A stretch of DNA of 64,000 bases from Gaiellasilicea sp963749515 (lineage in GTDB: Bacteria; Actinomycetota; Thermoleophilia; Gaiellales; Gaiellaceae): NCBI GenBank assembly GCA_963749515.1, contig CAVVMR010000002.1:124001-188000 (forward strand), in the 5' to 3' direction. The notes below the pieces were generated by a model that saw only the letters and a list, made by a program, of their open reading frames with translations, made no database searches and was not told where the DNA came from. Position numbers and translations under genes: made by a program. Positions 1-9,248 of the stretch are shown here, in pieces (position 1 is the stretch's first letter; each line of letters starts with the position of its first letter).

Positions 1-1
1 C

Positions 2-445
2 AGCCAGCTCGAGCGCGATCGGACTGCGCCCTCGCTGTCTTCCATCGCCCGTATCTGCGACGCGCTGGGCGTGCGCCTGAGCCACATCTTCGAGCGCGAG
101 CCGGCTCCCGCGCTCGTTCGCAAGCACGAGCGGTCGCCTGTGGACACCTACTTCCCGACGGAGAATCACCTGCTCTCCTCGCGCGACGAGGAGCGGTTCC
201 AGGCGATCGAGTCCGTCGTCGCTCCGGGCGCCGGTGCGGGCGACGAGCTCTACTCCCTGCCGGGCGAGATGGAGTTCGTCTACGTGCTCGGAGGCACGAT
301 CGAGCTCCAGGTCGGCGACGAGACGCACGTGCTCGAGGAGGGTGACGCCCTTACCTACCCGCTCTCGAAGCCGCACACGTGGCGGAACGCATCGGACTCG
401 GAGGAGCTTCGCGTCCTCTGGGTTTCCGTGCCCAACCCGTACTAA
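2..445 (+). CDS. XRE-family regulator with C-terminal cupin domain (5' end missing)
   Basis: The frame is open from the left edge, so the start lies outside the window; 147 codons are visible. They begin inside a Cro/C1-type helix-turn-helix (SQLERDRTAPSLSSIARI, with the family pattern of a serine-rich recognition helix and DALGV), followed by a cupin barrel (about residues 75-145) with the small-residue pattern PGEMEFVYVLGGTIEL and a late PHTWRN strand. Such XRE-cupin proteins are DNA-binding regulators that sense a small ligand through the cupin. An internal GTG at 71 would remove most of the HTH and is not the start. Ligand and target are unknown. Confidence 0.85.
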   Translation, partial: SQLERDRTAPSLSSIARICDALGVRLSHIFEREPAPALVRKHERSPVDTYFPTENHLLSSRDEERFQAIESVVAPGAGAGDELYSLPGEMEFVYVLGGTIELQVGDETHVLEEGDALTYPLSKPHTWRNASDSEELRVLWVSVPNPY

Positions 446-490
446 AAGACTCAAGTTCGCCGCTGTAAGGCCGAACACTCGGTCAGACAG

Positions 491-3298
491 ATGCCTGCAC
501 GCTTGAGACTCCCACTCGCTCTTCTGCTCTGCGCCGTCGCGACCGCGGCTCTGTCGCTGACGCTCTGGCGCCTCGAGCAGGACGATGTGCGCCAGGAAGC
601 CCGCGAGCGGGCGAACAGCGCGGCCGCAGGGCTCGAGGAGCGCACCGCCGCCGCGGTGCTCGCACTCGAAGGAGTTCGCGCCGCCTACGACGCCTCGCCG
701 TCGGTCGGGCCGACCGCCTTCTCCACGTTCGCCCGAGTGCCGCTCGCGCGGACCGAGGTCATCGCCGTCGGCTGGGCGCCTCGCGTCGCCGCCTCACAGC
801 GCACCGAGGTCGAGGCGAGCGAGCAGGTTCGGATCTCCGCACCGGCCAATGCACTGACCACCTATCCGCTTCTCCGGCTCGAGCCGGCCGCGACGACCGC
901 GGACGCACTCGACCTCGGCTCCGACCCGTCTCTCGCGGCCGCCCTCCGCGTCGCACTCACAACCGGAAAGCCTCAACTGTCCGCGCCGGTCCGCGTCCAG
1001 GGCGACGGCAGGCTCGGCGTCTTCGCCTTCGTACCCGTCTTCGGTCGTGGACTGCCGCTGCGCACCCCGGCCGAACGGCGCGAGGCGCTGACGGGCGTCG
1101 TCACGGGCGCTCTCGCCGCCGACGCGCTCGTTCGCAACGCCTTCTCCGGTCTTCCGGCCAATCTCGACGTCCGCGTCACCGACGGCGTCTCCGTTCTTGC
1201 GCACGGCCCGGGCGGTGCCACGATCGCCCAGGCGAAGGTCGGCGGCCGCACCTGGCGCGTCTCGGTCGCGCCCTCCCCCGCCTCGACCATCGCCCCGGTG
1301 GGCGTCGCGTTCGCGGGACTCGCTTTGATGATCCTGCTCGGCGCCGCCTCGATGCGCCTGCGCCGGCGCGAGGCTTCGGAGGCGGCGCTCGAGACGACGC
1401 TGGCGCTGGAGCGCTCGACCTCGGCCTTCGCGCTCGCCCGCGCCGAGACGAAGGTCGACGAGGAGCAGGAGGCGCGCCGGCTCGTCGCCGACGCCACCGA
1501 CTCTCTCGTGCTCGAGGTCGACAAGGACGGCATCGTCCGCTCGTGCTCTCCCGCCGTCGAGCGGCTGCTCGGCTTCAAGGCCGCGGAGCTCGTCGGAACG
1601 GAGGTCTACTCGCTCCTGCACCCCGACGACCTGCTCACGCCCGCGAACGGGCCGCAGCGCTACGCCCGTAAGGACGGCAGCTTCGTCGTCCTCGAAGGCC
1701 GGCGCCTGACGCGCCGCGACGAGCTCGGCTTCGTCGCCGGCGTCGTCACGGTCCTGCGCGACACCGCCGACGCGACATCGAGGAGCGCGGAGCAGCGCAT
1801 CCTGGATGCAGTCGCGCTCGAGCCCGACCCCGTTGAGCTCTTCTCCATCGTCTCGGAAGAGGTTGCGCTCGAGCTGCACGTCGACACGGTTGCGGTCGTC
1901 CGTTTCGAGACCGGCGGCTTCGGAACGATCGTCGGCGCCTGCGAAGCGCGTGGCTCCGTCCGGCTCGTGCCTGGCTCGACCGTCTCGCTCGAGGCCGACG
2001 AGCCCGCCGCAATGGTCTTTCGCACCGGCCGGGCAGTCGCCGGCGGAGCGCCGATCCGCGTGGGCGCTCGTCTGTGGGGCGCACTCGTCGCGGTCGGCGC
2101 CGACAGCGATCGGCTCGCCACGCTCGCCGTTGCTGCTCAGCCGGCGATCGGCTTTGCCGACACCAGCGCCCAGCTCAGCGCCCTCGCCACTCGCGACCAG
2201 CTGACAAATCTGCCCGACCACCGCGCCTTCCACGAGCAGCTGCGGTCCGAGGCGCGGCGCGCCGAGCGTCATGAGCGTGCGCTCTCCCTCGTCCTCATCA
2301 ACATCGACAACTTCAAGCAGATCAACGCCGAGCACGGCCGCCTCGCAGGCGACCGCGCGCTCGCGGAAGTCGGACGCCGGCTCGCGGCCACGGTCCGCAA
2401 CGGCGAGCTCGTCTCGCGCCTGTCAGCCGATCACTTCGGCTGGGTTCTGCCGGAGACCGAAGGCCTGAGCGGCTGGATCGCCGCCGAGCGCGGCCGGCGC
2501 GCCCTCGCCGCCGCCCCGATCGAAGGCATCGGCACCATCACCGCCTCTGCAGGCGTCTGCGACTTCCAGGACGTCGGCGGCTCCGACGAGCTGCTCGCGC
2601 TCGCCGAGGTGGCTCTCGTCCATGCCAAGGGATCGGGCGGCAACGCGACCTTCCGGTACAGCGCCGAGCTCGACGGCGGCGACACCGGTCACCAGCCTGC
2701 GGACGATCGCGGCCTCGACCGGCTGCGTTCCCTCGCCCGCGAGCTCGACGCCGAGGACCCTGGCACCGAGGGCCATTCCGAGCGGGTCGCACGCGTGGCG
2801 GAGAAGCTCGCGCTCTCATGCGGCTGGAGCCCCGATCTTGCTGTCCGCCTCGCCCAGGCGGCGCTCGTTCACGACGTCGGCAAGCTCAGCGTCGACGAGG
2901 ACGTGCTCCGCAAGCCCGGCCCGCTTTCGAAGGCCGAGCGCGACCAGATCCGGAACCACCCCGACACCGGGGCCGAGATCGCGGTCAAGGCGCTCGACGC
3001 GGAGCAGCTCAACTGGATCCGCCACCACCACGAACGCTGGGACGGCGGCGGATACCCGAACGGCGTTGCCGGCGATGCAATCCCGGTCGGCGCCCGCCTG
3101 CTGGCGCTCGCCGAGGCCTGGGACGCGATGACGTCCAGCCGCGTCTACGGTGAGGCGCTCGACACCGCCGAGGCTCTGGCGGAGTGCAAGCGCGAGCGTG
3201 GCACGCAGTTCGCGCCCGAAGCGGTCGACGCGCTCGAACGGCTGTGGGCGCTCGGTGCGCTGACGTCGGCCGACGTCGGCGTCGCCGCCTCCGACTAG
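491..3298 (+). CDS. Membrane sensor with CHASE-like, PAS, degenerate GGDEF and HD-GYP domains
   Basis: 935 aa. An N-terminal membrane helix (about 7-26), an extracytoplasmic CHASE-like region (about 30-265) and a second helix (about 270-288) frame a periplasmic sensor. Inside the cell follow a PAS domain (about 330-430), a GAF-like stretch, a GGDEF fold (about 565-690) and an HD-GYP domain (about 735-915). The HD-GYP signature is intact (HDVGK near 793, HHERWDGGGYP near 845-855), which predicts c-di-GMP hydrolysis. The GGDEF motif itself reads SADHF (645-649), so cyclase activity is unlikely and the fold may instead bind nucleotide. ATG at 491 places the first helix at the very N-terminus. 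Confidence 0.88.
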   Translation: MPARLRLPLALLLCAVATAALSLTLWRLEQDDVRQEARERANSAAAGLEERTAAAVLALEGVRAAYDASPSVGPTAFSTFARVPLARTEVIAVGWAPRVAASQRTEVEASEQVRISAPANALTTYPLLRLEPAATTADALDLGSDPSLAAALRVALTTGKPQLSAPVRVQGDGRLGVFAFVPVFGRGLPLRTPAERREALTGVVTGALAADALVRNAFSGLPANLDVRVTDGVSVLAHGPGGATIAQAKVGGRTWRVSVAPSPASTIAPVGVAFAGLALMILLGAASMRLRRREASEAALETTLALERSTSAFALARAETKVDEEQEARRLVADATDSLVLEVDKDGIVRSCSPAVERLLGFKAAELVGTEVYSLLHPDDLLTPANGPQRYARKDGSFVVLEGRRLTRRDELGFVAGVVTVLRDTADATSRSAEQRILDAVALEPDPVELFSIVSEEVALELHVDTVAVVRFETGGFGTIVGACEARGSVRLVPGSTVSLEADEPAAMVFRTGRAVAGGAPIRVGARLWGALVAVGADSDRLATLAVAAQPAIGFADTSAQLSALATRDQLTNLPDHRAFHEQLRSEARRAERHERALSLVLINIDNFKQINAEHGRLAGDRALAEVGRRLAATVRNGELVSRLSADHFGWVLPETEGLSGWIAAERGRRALAAAPIEGIGTITASAGVCDFQDVGGSDELLALAEVALVHAKGSGGNATFRYSAELDGGDTGHQPADDRGLDRLRSLARELDAEDPGTEGHSERVARVAEKLALSCGWSPDLAVRLAQAALVHDVGKLSVDEDVLRKPGPLSKAERDQIRNHPDTGAEIAVKALDAEQLNWIRHHHERWDGGGYPNGVAGDAIPVGARLLALAEAWDAMTSSRVYGEALDTAEALAECKRERGTQFAPEAVDALERLWALGALTSADVGVAASD

Positions 3299-3302
3299 CA
3301 AC

Positions 3303-4391
3303 TCACGAAGCGAAGCGAGTAAAGGCCGCGAGCGCGACCCGGCCCGCGAGATCGTCGGCCGAGCCGACTCTCCACGTCATGACGGTGGCGACGAAGACGC
3401 CCCCGTGGTAGGCGACGATGCCGCTGTCGTGCCGGATCCCGGCCAGCCACCCTGCCTTGTGCATGACGACCGGGCCGGGACCGAGGTAGCGGTCGAGCTT
3501 GCCCCGGTCGGCGACCTGAGCAAGGAGCCAGAGCAGGTAGCGGGCCTCCGAGCCGCTGACGCCGAGACGTAGGAGCGGCCCCTTGCCTGCGGCCGCGAGA
3601 TAGACGGCTCGCGCCATGCGCGCCAGATCCCACGCCGTTGTGTACTTGCCGAGCCCGAAGCTCGGCTGGCTCTCGATCCGGATCGGAATCGGCGCGGCCG
3701 CCGACGCCGGCCTTCGCGTCTCGTAGCCGCCGTACATCAGCGAGTCGTTCAGCCCGAGCGCGCGCATGGTCTCGTTCACCCGCGCCGAGCCGGCCGAGGT
3801 CGACCCCGCGAGCCAGACCTCGAGCTCGTTCGCGGCCTGGTTGTCGGAGAGGACGAGCATGTGGCCGAGCAGGCGCGCAAGCCTCGTCCGCTCGGCCGGC
3901 TTGCCGTCGAGAGAGCGCATGACGGTGACGGCGATTGCGAGCTTGAGCGTGGAGGCCGCAGGGAAGCGGGCGCGCGCGTTCCAGGCGGCGCCGCGGCCGG
4001 TCCGGAGATCCTGGACGTAGACGCCGGCCGTCCCGCCGTGACGCTTCACGAGCGTGCGAACCGTGCGGGCAAGAGCGGGATCGAGCCTCGGCGACGGTTG
4101 GCGCGGACCGGAGCGGAGTGGAAGCGCCAGGACCGGCTCCACCACGCTCGTCGAGCGGCGATTCCGGCCGTCGACGGCGATCACGCGCACCTCGACGACG
4201 CCCGCCTGCATCGGGACGTTGAGCGAGAAAGACCTGCCGCGAAGCGGCTCCTGCGCGACCACGTGCTTCCCGACGCGAACGATGATCTGCCGGGTCCCGC
4301 GCGGCGCGATCCCGGCGACGTGACCGAACGAGACCTCGCGCGGTGCAGGCGCGACGATCGCCGGCGGAGGGAGAGCCGGGGCATCGATCAT
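3303..4391 (-). CDS. Serine beta-lactamase-like (class A fold) protein with Ig-like N-terminal domain
   Basis: 362 aa from ATG at 4391. Residues about 17-90 look like a beta-sandwich (Ig-like) domain; residues about 105-360 are a penicillin-interacting serine hydrolase with S147-T-L-K150, S182-D-N184 and K312-A-G314, the three class A active-site motifs (KAG for KTG). I do not see a clear Glu166-type E-xx-LN motif, so it may be a peptidase-like relative rather than a true lactamase. No signal peptide follows the ATG, which is odd for an enzyme of this class. The start is only 9 bp from the divergent dinB start; the end is 4 bp from the convergent sensor gene. Confidence 0.78.
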   Translation of the reverse strand: MIDAPALPPPAIVAPAPREVSFGHVAGIAPRGTRQIIVRVGKHVVAQEPLRGRSFSLNVPMQAGVVEVRVIAVDGRNRRSTSVVEPVLALPLRSGPRQPSPRLDPALARTVRTLVKRHGGTAGVYVQDLRTGRGAAWNARARFPAASTLKLAIAVTVMRSLDGKPAERTRLARLLGHMLVLSDNQAANELEVWLAGSTSAGSARVNETMRALGLNDSLMYGGYETRRPASAAAPIPIRIESQPSFGLGKYTTAWDLARMARAVYLAAAGKGPLLRLGVSGSEARYLLWLLAQVADRGKLDRYLGPGPVVMHKAGWLAGIRHDSGIVAYHGGVFVATVMTWRVGSADDLAGRVALAAFTRFAS

Positions 4392-4400
4392 GCTTCCATC

Positions 4401-5465
4401 ATGGCGATCCTCGCTCATCTCGACTTGGATGCGTTCTACGCCGCCGTGGAGGAGCTCGAGCAGCCCGCGTTGCGCCGCAAGCCGCTCGTCGTCGGCGGCG
4501 ACCCGCAAGGCCGTGGGGTCGTCTCGACCGCGAACTACGTCGCGCGGGGCTTCGGGATCCGCTCTGCGATGAGCTGCGCCGAGGCGCTGCGCCGCTGCCC
4601 CGAAGCGGTGTTCGTCCGCCCCCGGCACACGCTGTACCGCGAGTACTCGCAGGCGGTCTGGGCCTCGGTGCGTGAGGTCGTGCCGCTCGTCGAGCGCACC
4701 GGGCTCGACGAGGGCTACCTCGACTTCGCCGGCCTCGCCGCCGATTTCTCCCGCGCCCGTGCAGTGGCGACCGCCGTGCAGACCTCGGTGAGCGCGGCGA
4801 CGAGCCTCTCGTGCTCGCTCGGCGTGGCTCCGACGAAGGTCGTCGCCAAAGTGGCCTCGGACCGGCGCAAGCCCGGTGGGATCACCGTCGTGCCGGCAGG
4901 AACCGAGGCTGCCTTCCTCGCACCCTTCGCCGTCCGCGCGCTGCCGGGCGTCGGTCCTCGCGCGGAAGAACGGCTCGCTGCCGCGGGAGTGACGACGATC
5001 GGGGCGCTCGCTGCGCTCTCCGACCTCGACCTGCGCGCGCTGCTGCCGGGCCAGGTGGGACAGACGCTCCGCGACCGGGCACAGGGGCTCGACCCGCGGC
5101 GGCTCGAGACGACTGCGGAGCGCATCTCGATCTCCGTCGAGGAGACCTTCGAGCGCGACCTGCTCGACCGTGGGCTCCTTCACGCCGAGCTGAGGCGGAT
5201 GGCCGACGATCTCGGCCAGCACCTGCAGCGAAACGGCCAGTCGGCGCGCACGGTCACCGCGAAGCTCCGGTACACGGACTTCTCGATCCGGAGCCGCTCG
5301 ACGAGCCTCGAGGTCGGAATCGACGATCCCGAGCGAATCGGAGAGCTCGCGTGCGCGCTGCTCGACCGCGGGCTGCGCGACCGGCCCGGCGCGCTGCGCC
5401 TCGTCGGCGTCGGCCTCTCCGGCCTCTCGGACTTCCGCCAGCTCAGCCTCGACGAGAGTTCGTAG
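4401..5465 (+). CDS. dinB: DNA polymerase IV (Y-family translesion polymerase)
   Basis: 354 aa. Translesion polymerase of the DinB class. The palm residues are D8 (LDLDAFYAAVE) and D103-E104 (GLDEGYLD), with the nucleotide-binding YREYSQ and the family block SLGVAPTKVVAKVASD; helix-hairpin-helix and little-finger domains follow. The C-terminal QLSLD resembles the beta-clamp-binding QLSLF peptide. The frame is open far upstream (to 3861) but homology begins at ATG 4401, which also fits the divergent neighbour at 4391. No LexA-like operator is obvious in the 9-bp gap. Confidence 0.93.
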   Translation: MAILAHLDLDAFYAAVEELEQPALRRKPLVVGGDPQGRGVVSTANYVARGFGIRSAMSCAEALRRCPEAVFVRPRHTLYREYSQAVWASVREVVPLVERTGLDEGYLDFAGLAADFSRARAVATAVQTSVSAATSLSCSLGVAPTKVVAKVASDRRKPGGITVVPAGTEAAFLAPFAVRALPGVGPRAEERLAAAGVTTIGALAALSDLDLRALLPGQVGQTLRDRAQGLDPRRLETTAERISISVEETFERDLLDRGLLHAELRRMADDLGQHLQRNGQSARTVTAKLRYTDFSIRSRSTSLEVGIDDPERIGELACALLDRGLRDRPGALRLVGVGLSGLSDFRQLSLDESS

Positions 5466-5519
5466 ATTTTTTGCTGCAGAGACCTTGAAAACAGGCTCAA
5501 TCTGCCGATAACGCCGGTA

Positions 5520-6668
5520 ATGACCTCGCCGCCCTCCAGCGAGCGGATCCTGATCGTCGATGATGAGGATCAGATCTGCACCCTTCTCGCCCGCTTGCTC
5601 GGGGCGCACGGCTATGACTGCATCACCGCCGAGAGCGCGGCCGCCGGCCGGCGCGCCCTCAAGGAAGGCCCGATCGCACTCGTTCTCAGCGACGTGAACA
5701 TGCCCGGTGAGTCCGGCATCGACTTCACGAGCGAGGTGCTTGCGCAGTACCCGGACACCGCAGTCGTCATGGTCACCGGCATGGACGATCGGCGCTTCGC
5801 GCAGATCGCGATCGAGCTCGGCGCCTACGGCTACATCCTGAAGCCCTTCAAGCCGAACGAGCTGATCATCAACGTCGGCAACGCACTTCGCCGGCGGGCG
5901 CTGGAGATCGAGAACCGCGGCCACCGCGAGCGGCTCGAGCACACGGTGCTGGAGCGCACGTCGGCACTCCGCGACACGATCGCCCAGCTCGAGACGTCGG
6001 ACCTCGAGCTGCGCCGCCTCCGCGAGGAGACGATCCGGCGGCTCTCGTGGGCGGCCGAGTTCCGCAACCAGGAGACAGGCGAGCACATCGTTCGCATGAG
6101 CCTCTACTGCGCTCTGCTCGCCCGGCTCGCCGGGCTGGATGCCGAGCGCGCCGAGGACATCCGGATTGCGAGCCCGATGCACGACGTCGGCAAGATCGGC
6201 ATCCCGGACCGGATCATGCTCAAGCCCGGCCGACTCACCGAGGACGAGCGCAAGGTGATGGAGGCGCACACCGAGATGGGGCACCGCATCCTTGCCGGCT
6301 CCGACGTCGACCTCCTCGACCTCGCGGCGCTGATGGCGCTCACCCACCACGAGCGGATCGACGGCACCGGCTATCCCGCCGGCCTCGCCGGGGAGGAGAT
6401 CCCGATCGAGGGCCGCATCACCGCTGTCGCCGACGTGTTCGACGCGCTCACGTCCGACCGCGTGTACCGGCCGGCTTTCCAGCCGGACGAAGCGCGCGAG
6501 ATGATGGAGAAGGAGCGGGGCACGCAGTTCGACGCCCGGCTTCTCGACCTCTTCTTCGGGGCGTTCGACGACGTGCTGGCGATCAGGCGCTCCGCCGACA
6601 CCGGCAACGCCGAGCAGACACTCGCCCGCGCACTGGCGCAGGTCACCGTCCGCGGCGCCCTCGCGTAG
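5520..6668 (+). CDS. Response regulator with REC and HD-GYP domains
   Basis: 382 aa. REC receiver domain (about 8-125) with phosphoacceptor D58 in LSDVNMPGESG and the conserved K of YILKPF, then a helical linker (about 130-185) and an HD-GYP domain (about 190-350) with HDVGKIGIPDRI, HHERIDGTGYPAGL and DVFDALTSDRVY. This is an RpfG-like two-component output protein predicted to degrade c-di-GMP when phosphorylated. A hybrid kinase lies convergently 9 bp away and is an obvious candidate partner. ATG 5520 is used because the REC fold begins within 10 residues. Confidence 0.92.
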   Translation: MTSPPSSERILIVDDEDQICTLLARLLGAHGYDCITAESAAAGRRALKEGPIALVLSDVNMPGESGIDFTSEVLAQYPDTAVVMVTGMDDRRFAQIAIELGAYGYILKPFKPNELIINVGNALRRRALEIENRGHRERLEHTVLERTSALRDTIAQLETSDLELRRLREETIRRLSWAAEFRNQETGEHIVRMSLYCALLARLAGLDAERAEDIRIASPMHDVGKIGIPDRIMLKPGRLTEDERKVMEAHTEMGHRILAGSDVDLLDLAALMALTHHERIDGTGYPAGLAGEEIPIEGRITAVADVFDALTSDRVYRPAFQPDEAREMMEKERGTQFDARLLDLFFGAFDDVLAIRRSADTGNAEQTLARALAQVTVRGALA

Positions 6669-6677
6669 ACGGGTCGA

Positions 6678-9017
6678 CTAGCCGGCGTCGAGCACGTCTC
6701 GCACCTTGGAGACGAGCTCCTTGGGCGAGAAGGGCTTGCCGATGAAGGCGACGTCTGGATCCTCGAACGCCTCGTCCGGCTCGCTGGCGTAACCGGAGGT
6801 GTAGAGCACGCGCAGGTTCGGGCTGAGGCTCGCCGCGGCGCGGGCCAGGTCCGGACCTCTCATCCCGGGCATCACGACGTCGGTCAGCAGCAGGTCGATC
6901 TCGCCGACGTGCTGCTCGAGCAGACGGATCGCCTCGTCGCCATTCGGTGCGGCGAACACCTTGTAGCCGCTGCGAGTCAGAACCTCGCGAACCAGAGCGC
7001 GGATCGTCTCCTCGTCCTCGGCCAGGAGCACGCCCTCGGTGCCGTTCCGCTCCGCGGGCCGCTCCGGACGCTCGACCGGGACGGGCTCGTCGTCGACCGA
7101 GAGAGGCAGGACGACGCGGAACGTCGACCCTTCACCCGGCTCCGACGTGACCGAGATCCCGCCACCCGACTGCTTGACGATTCCGTAGACGGTCGCGAGG
7201 CCGAGGCCCGTGCCCTTACCCGCCTTGGTGGTGAAGAACGGCTCGAAGACATGCGGGATCGTGTCGGCGTCCATGCCGACTCCCGTGTCGCGCACGATCA
7301 GCTCGACCTCTCCGTCGACTCGGCCCACGGCGAGCTCGACCCTGCCGCCCGCGGGCATCGCATCGCGAGCGTTGAGCGTGAGGTTCGTGAGCACCTGCTC
7401 GACCTGTCCGCGGTCCGCGCGCACGCGGCAGTCGGCGCCGATGGACGTCGAGAGCTCGACATCGTCGCCGAGGAATCCGGAGAGCAGCCTCTCGAGCCCT
7501 ATGACGACCTCGCCGAGATCCAGGATCTCGGGCTTGAGCACCTGGTGACGGCTGAAGGCGAGCAGCTGGCTGGTGAGCGCGGCGGCGCGATCGGAGGCGC
7601 GCACGATCTCCAGCGCATCCGCGCGCCGCGGGTCGTCGTCGTCGAAGCCGGCGACGAGGAACTCGCTGTAGCCGCCAATCGAGGTCAGGAGGTTGTTGAA
7701 GTCGTGGGCGACGCCGCCCGCGAGCCGGCCGACGGACTCGAGCTTCTGCGAGTGCAGCAGCTGCTCGCGCAGCAGGCGCTGATCGGTGACGTCTCGGTAG
7801 TTGACGACGACGACCCAGTCGTCGTCCTGGCGACGCCGGCGTCCGATCGCCTCGACCGTGCGCCAGGTGCCGTCGCGGTGGCGAAGCCGGACCTCGATCG
7901 GCACGGAGTCCTCGCCGGCGAGCATCGCGGCGAACGCCTCCTGTACGCCCTCGAGATCGTCCGGGTGCAGGAGCGCAAAGCTCTTCGTGCCCACGACCTC
8001 CTCGGGTTTCATGCCGAGCACGCGCTCGAGCGCCGGGCTCTCGTACAAGCTCGTGCCGTCGGCGGAGAGGATCGTGATCACGTCGGAGGCGTTCTCGATC
8101 AGCGATCGGAAGAGCTCTTCACGGGTGCGCAGCGCCTCTTGTGCCGCAAGCTTCTCGGTGATGTCGCGGAAGCACCACACGCGGCCGACGATGTCGCCGC
8201 CCAACCGCTGCGGTGCCGAGTCGCGCTCGATCGTCCTGCCGTCGACGAGCTCGAAGATGTCGTGGGTCACACTGTCGGGGCTCTCGATAATCTCCGCCAC
8301 GCGCCGGACGAACTCATCCGGTGCGGCCAGAAGATCGAGCACGCTTTCGATCGCCGCCGCGTCGTCGCCGGAGTCGAGCACGGCCTGCGGAATCCGCCAT
8401 AGCTCCGAAAACGGGCGGTTGTACGTCGAGATGTGCCCCTCGAGATTGACGACGAGGATCGCGTCGGTGGTGGCGTCGAGCGTCGCCTCGAGCAGTGAAA
8501 ACGAGCTCTCCCGCTCCGCCTCGGCTTGCTTCAGCGCGGTCACGTCGAGTCCAACGGTGCGGATGAAGGCTGGCTCGCCCCCGTCGTCACACCCGACCGA
8601 TGCGCTCACGCGCAGCCAGATCCGGCGCCCGTCGGCCGTGCGAATCCGGTGCTCGTAGGTGTAGTCCTTTCGATCGCGAAGAGCCTGGTCGAGCACCGCC
8701 TGGATCCGCTGCCGGTCTTCTTCGTCGACGCACGCCTGCCAGCCGCCGTTCTCGAGCGTCTCCGGTGAGTAGCCGAGGATGCGCTGTGCCTGCTCGCTGA
8801 TGTAGGTGAACCGCTGCGTCCGAAGGTCGTATTCGGACACGATCGCGTCGACCGATCCGACCAGCTCTTTGAACCGCTCGTCGGCGGACTTGTCCGAGCC
8901 CGCCGTTGGCTGAGGGATCTCCACTGCCTCGAAATCGGCCTGTGAGCCAGAAAAATGAGGCTCAACCGTGCGCGTCGCCTGCCGATCACCCAATCGAGCA
9001 TGCGTTACTCCAGCCAC
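6678..9017 (-). CDS. Hybrid sensor histidine kinase (PAS-PAS-PAS-HisKA-HATPase-REC)
   Basis: 779 aa, no membrane segment, so probably cytoplasmic. Three PAS domains (about 45-170, 175-290, 300-415) precede a dimerisation/phosphoacceptor helix with the H-box GGVAHDFNNLL, a HATPase_c domain (LTNLTLNARDAM, DTGVGMD, GTGLGLATVYGIV) and a C-terminal receiver (TDVVMPGM acceptor Asp, IGKPFSP). The FNN-type H-box is usual for complex hybrid kinases. The GTG start at 9017 overlaps the start of the divergent small gene at 9000; a shorter start (a TTG at codon 9 or a GTG near codon 32) is possible. Signal unknown. Confidence 0.9.
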   Translation of the reverse strand: MAGVTHARLGDRQATRTVEPHFSGSQADFEAVEIPQPTAGSDKSADERFKELVGSVDAIVSEYDLRTQRFTYISEQAQRILGYSPETLENGGWQACVDEEDRQRIQAVLDQALRDRKDYTYEHRIRTADGRRIWLRVSASVGCDDGGEPAFIRTVGLDVTALKQAEAERESSFSLLEATLDATTDAILVVNLEGHISTYNRPFSELWRIPQAVLDSGDDAAAIESVLDLLAAPDEFVRRVAEIIESPDSVTHDIFELVDGRTIERDSAPQRLGGDIVGRVWCFRDITEKLAAQEALRTREELFRSLIENASDVITILSADGTSLYESPALERVLGMKPEEVVGTKSFALLHPDDLEGVQEAFAAMLAGEDSVPIEVRLRHRDGTWRTVEAIGRRRRQDDDWVVVVNYRDVTDQRLLREQLLHSQKLESVGRLAGGVAHDFNNLLTSIGGYSEFLVAGFDDDDPRRADALEIVRASDRAAALTSQLLAFSRHQVLKPEILDLGEVVIGLERLLSGFLGDDVELSTSIGADCRVRADRGQVEQVLTNLTLNARDAMPAGGRVELAVGRVDGEVELIVRDTGVGMDADTIPHVFEPFFTTKAGKGTGLGLATVYGIVKQSGGGISVTSEPGEGSTFRVVLPLSVDDEPVPVERPERPAERNGTEGVLLAEDEETIRALVREVLTRSGYKVFAAPNGDEAIRLLEQHVGEIDLLLTDVVMPGMRGPDLARAAASLSPNLRVLYTSGYASEPDEAFEDPDVAFIGKPFSPKELVSKVRDVLDAG

Positions 9018-9233
9018 TACGTGATCCCCGATTCACCGCCCGCCGAACTGCTGGCCGAGCTCGACGCCGCAGCCCGTGTGCTCGACGAGCTCACAGCGCG
9101 CGCGGCCGAGTTGACCCTCGGGATGGACGAGCAGACGCGAAGCCTTCGGATCGAGTTCCTCGACGGCGGCTCGTCGCGCACGCTCGCACCAACACAGCTG
9201 CTCGACCTGCTCGCCGGCTCCTACAGCCCGTAG
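9000..9233 (+). CDS. Small hypothetical protein (77 aa)
   Basis: 77 aa from ATG 9000; an ATG at 8955 would add 15 residues that lie over the kinase gene. The sequence has a predicted helix (PAELLAELDAAARVLDELTAR) followed by beta-like segments (TRSLRIEFLDGGSSRTL) and DLLAGSYSP. I do not recognise the family. It sits 15 bp upstream of the flavoenzyme gene in the same direction. Codon use looks like a real GC-rich gene with third-position G/C. Confidence 0.55.
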   Translation: MRYSSHYVIPDSPPAELLAELDAAARVLDELTARAAELTLGMDEQTRSLRIEFLDGGSSRTLAPTQLLDLLAGSYSP

Positions 9234-9236
9234 AGC

Positions 9237-9242
9237 TAGGCT
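9237..9242 (+). promoter_or_regulatory. -10-like hexamer TAGGCT, flavoenzyme gene
   Basis: 6 nt before GTG 9249 and 9 nt before ATG 9252; compatible with a leaderless transcript. No clear -35 is visible. Confidence 0.45.
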
Positions 9243-9248
9243 GCGGCC

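Noticed and set aside
5465..5480. T-rich stretch after dinB as a rho-independent terminator
   Set aside because: There is a run of six T but no GC-rich stem directly before it.
3303..6350. A very long open frame on the minus strand covering dinB and the response regulator
   Set aside because: Only the last 362 codons resemble a protein family; the rest is arginine/aspartate-rich shadow of the plus-strand genes, typical of high-GC DNA.
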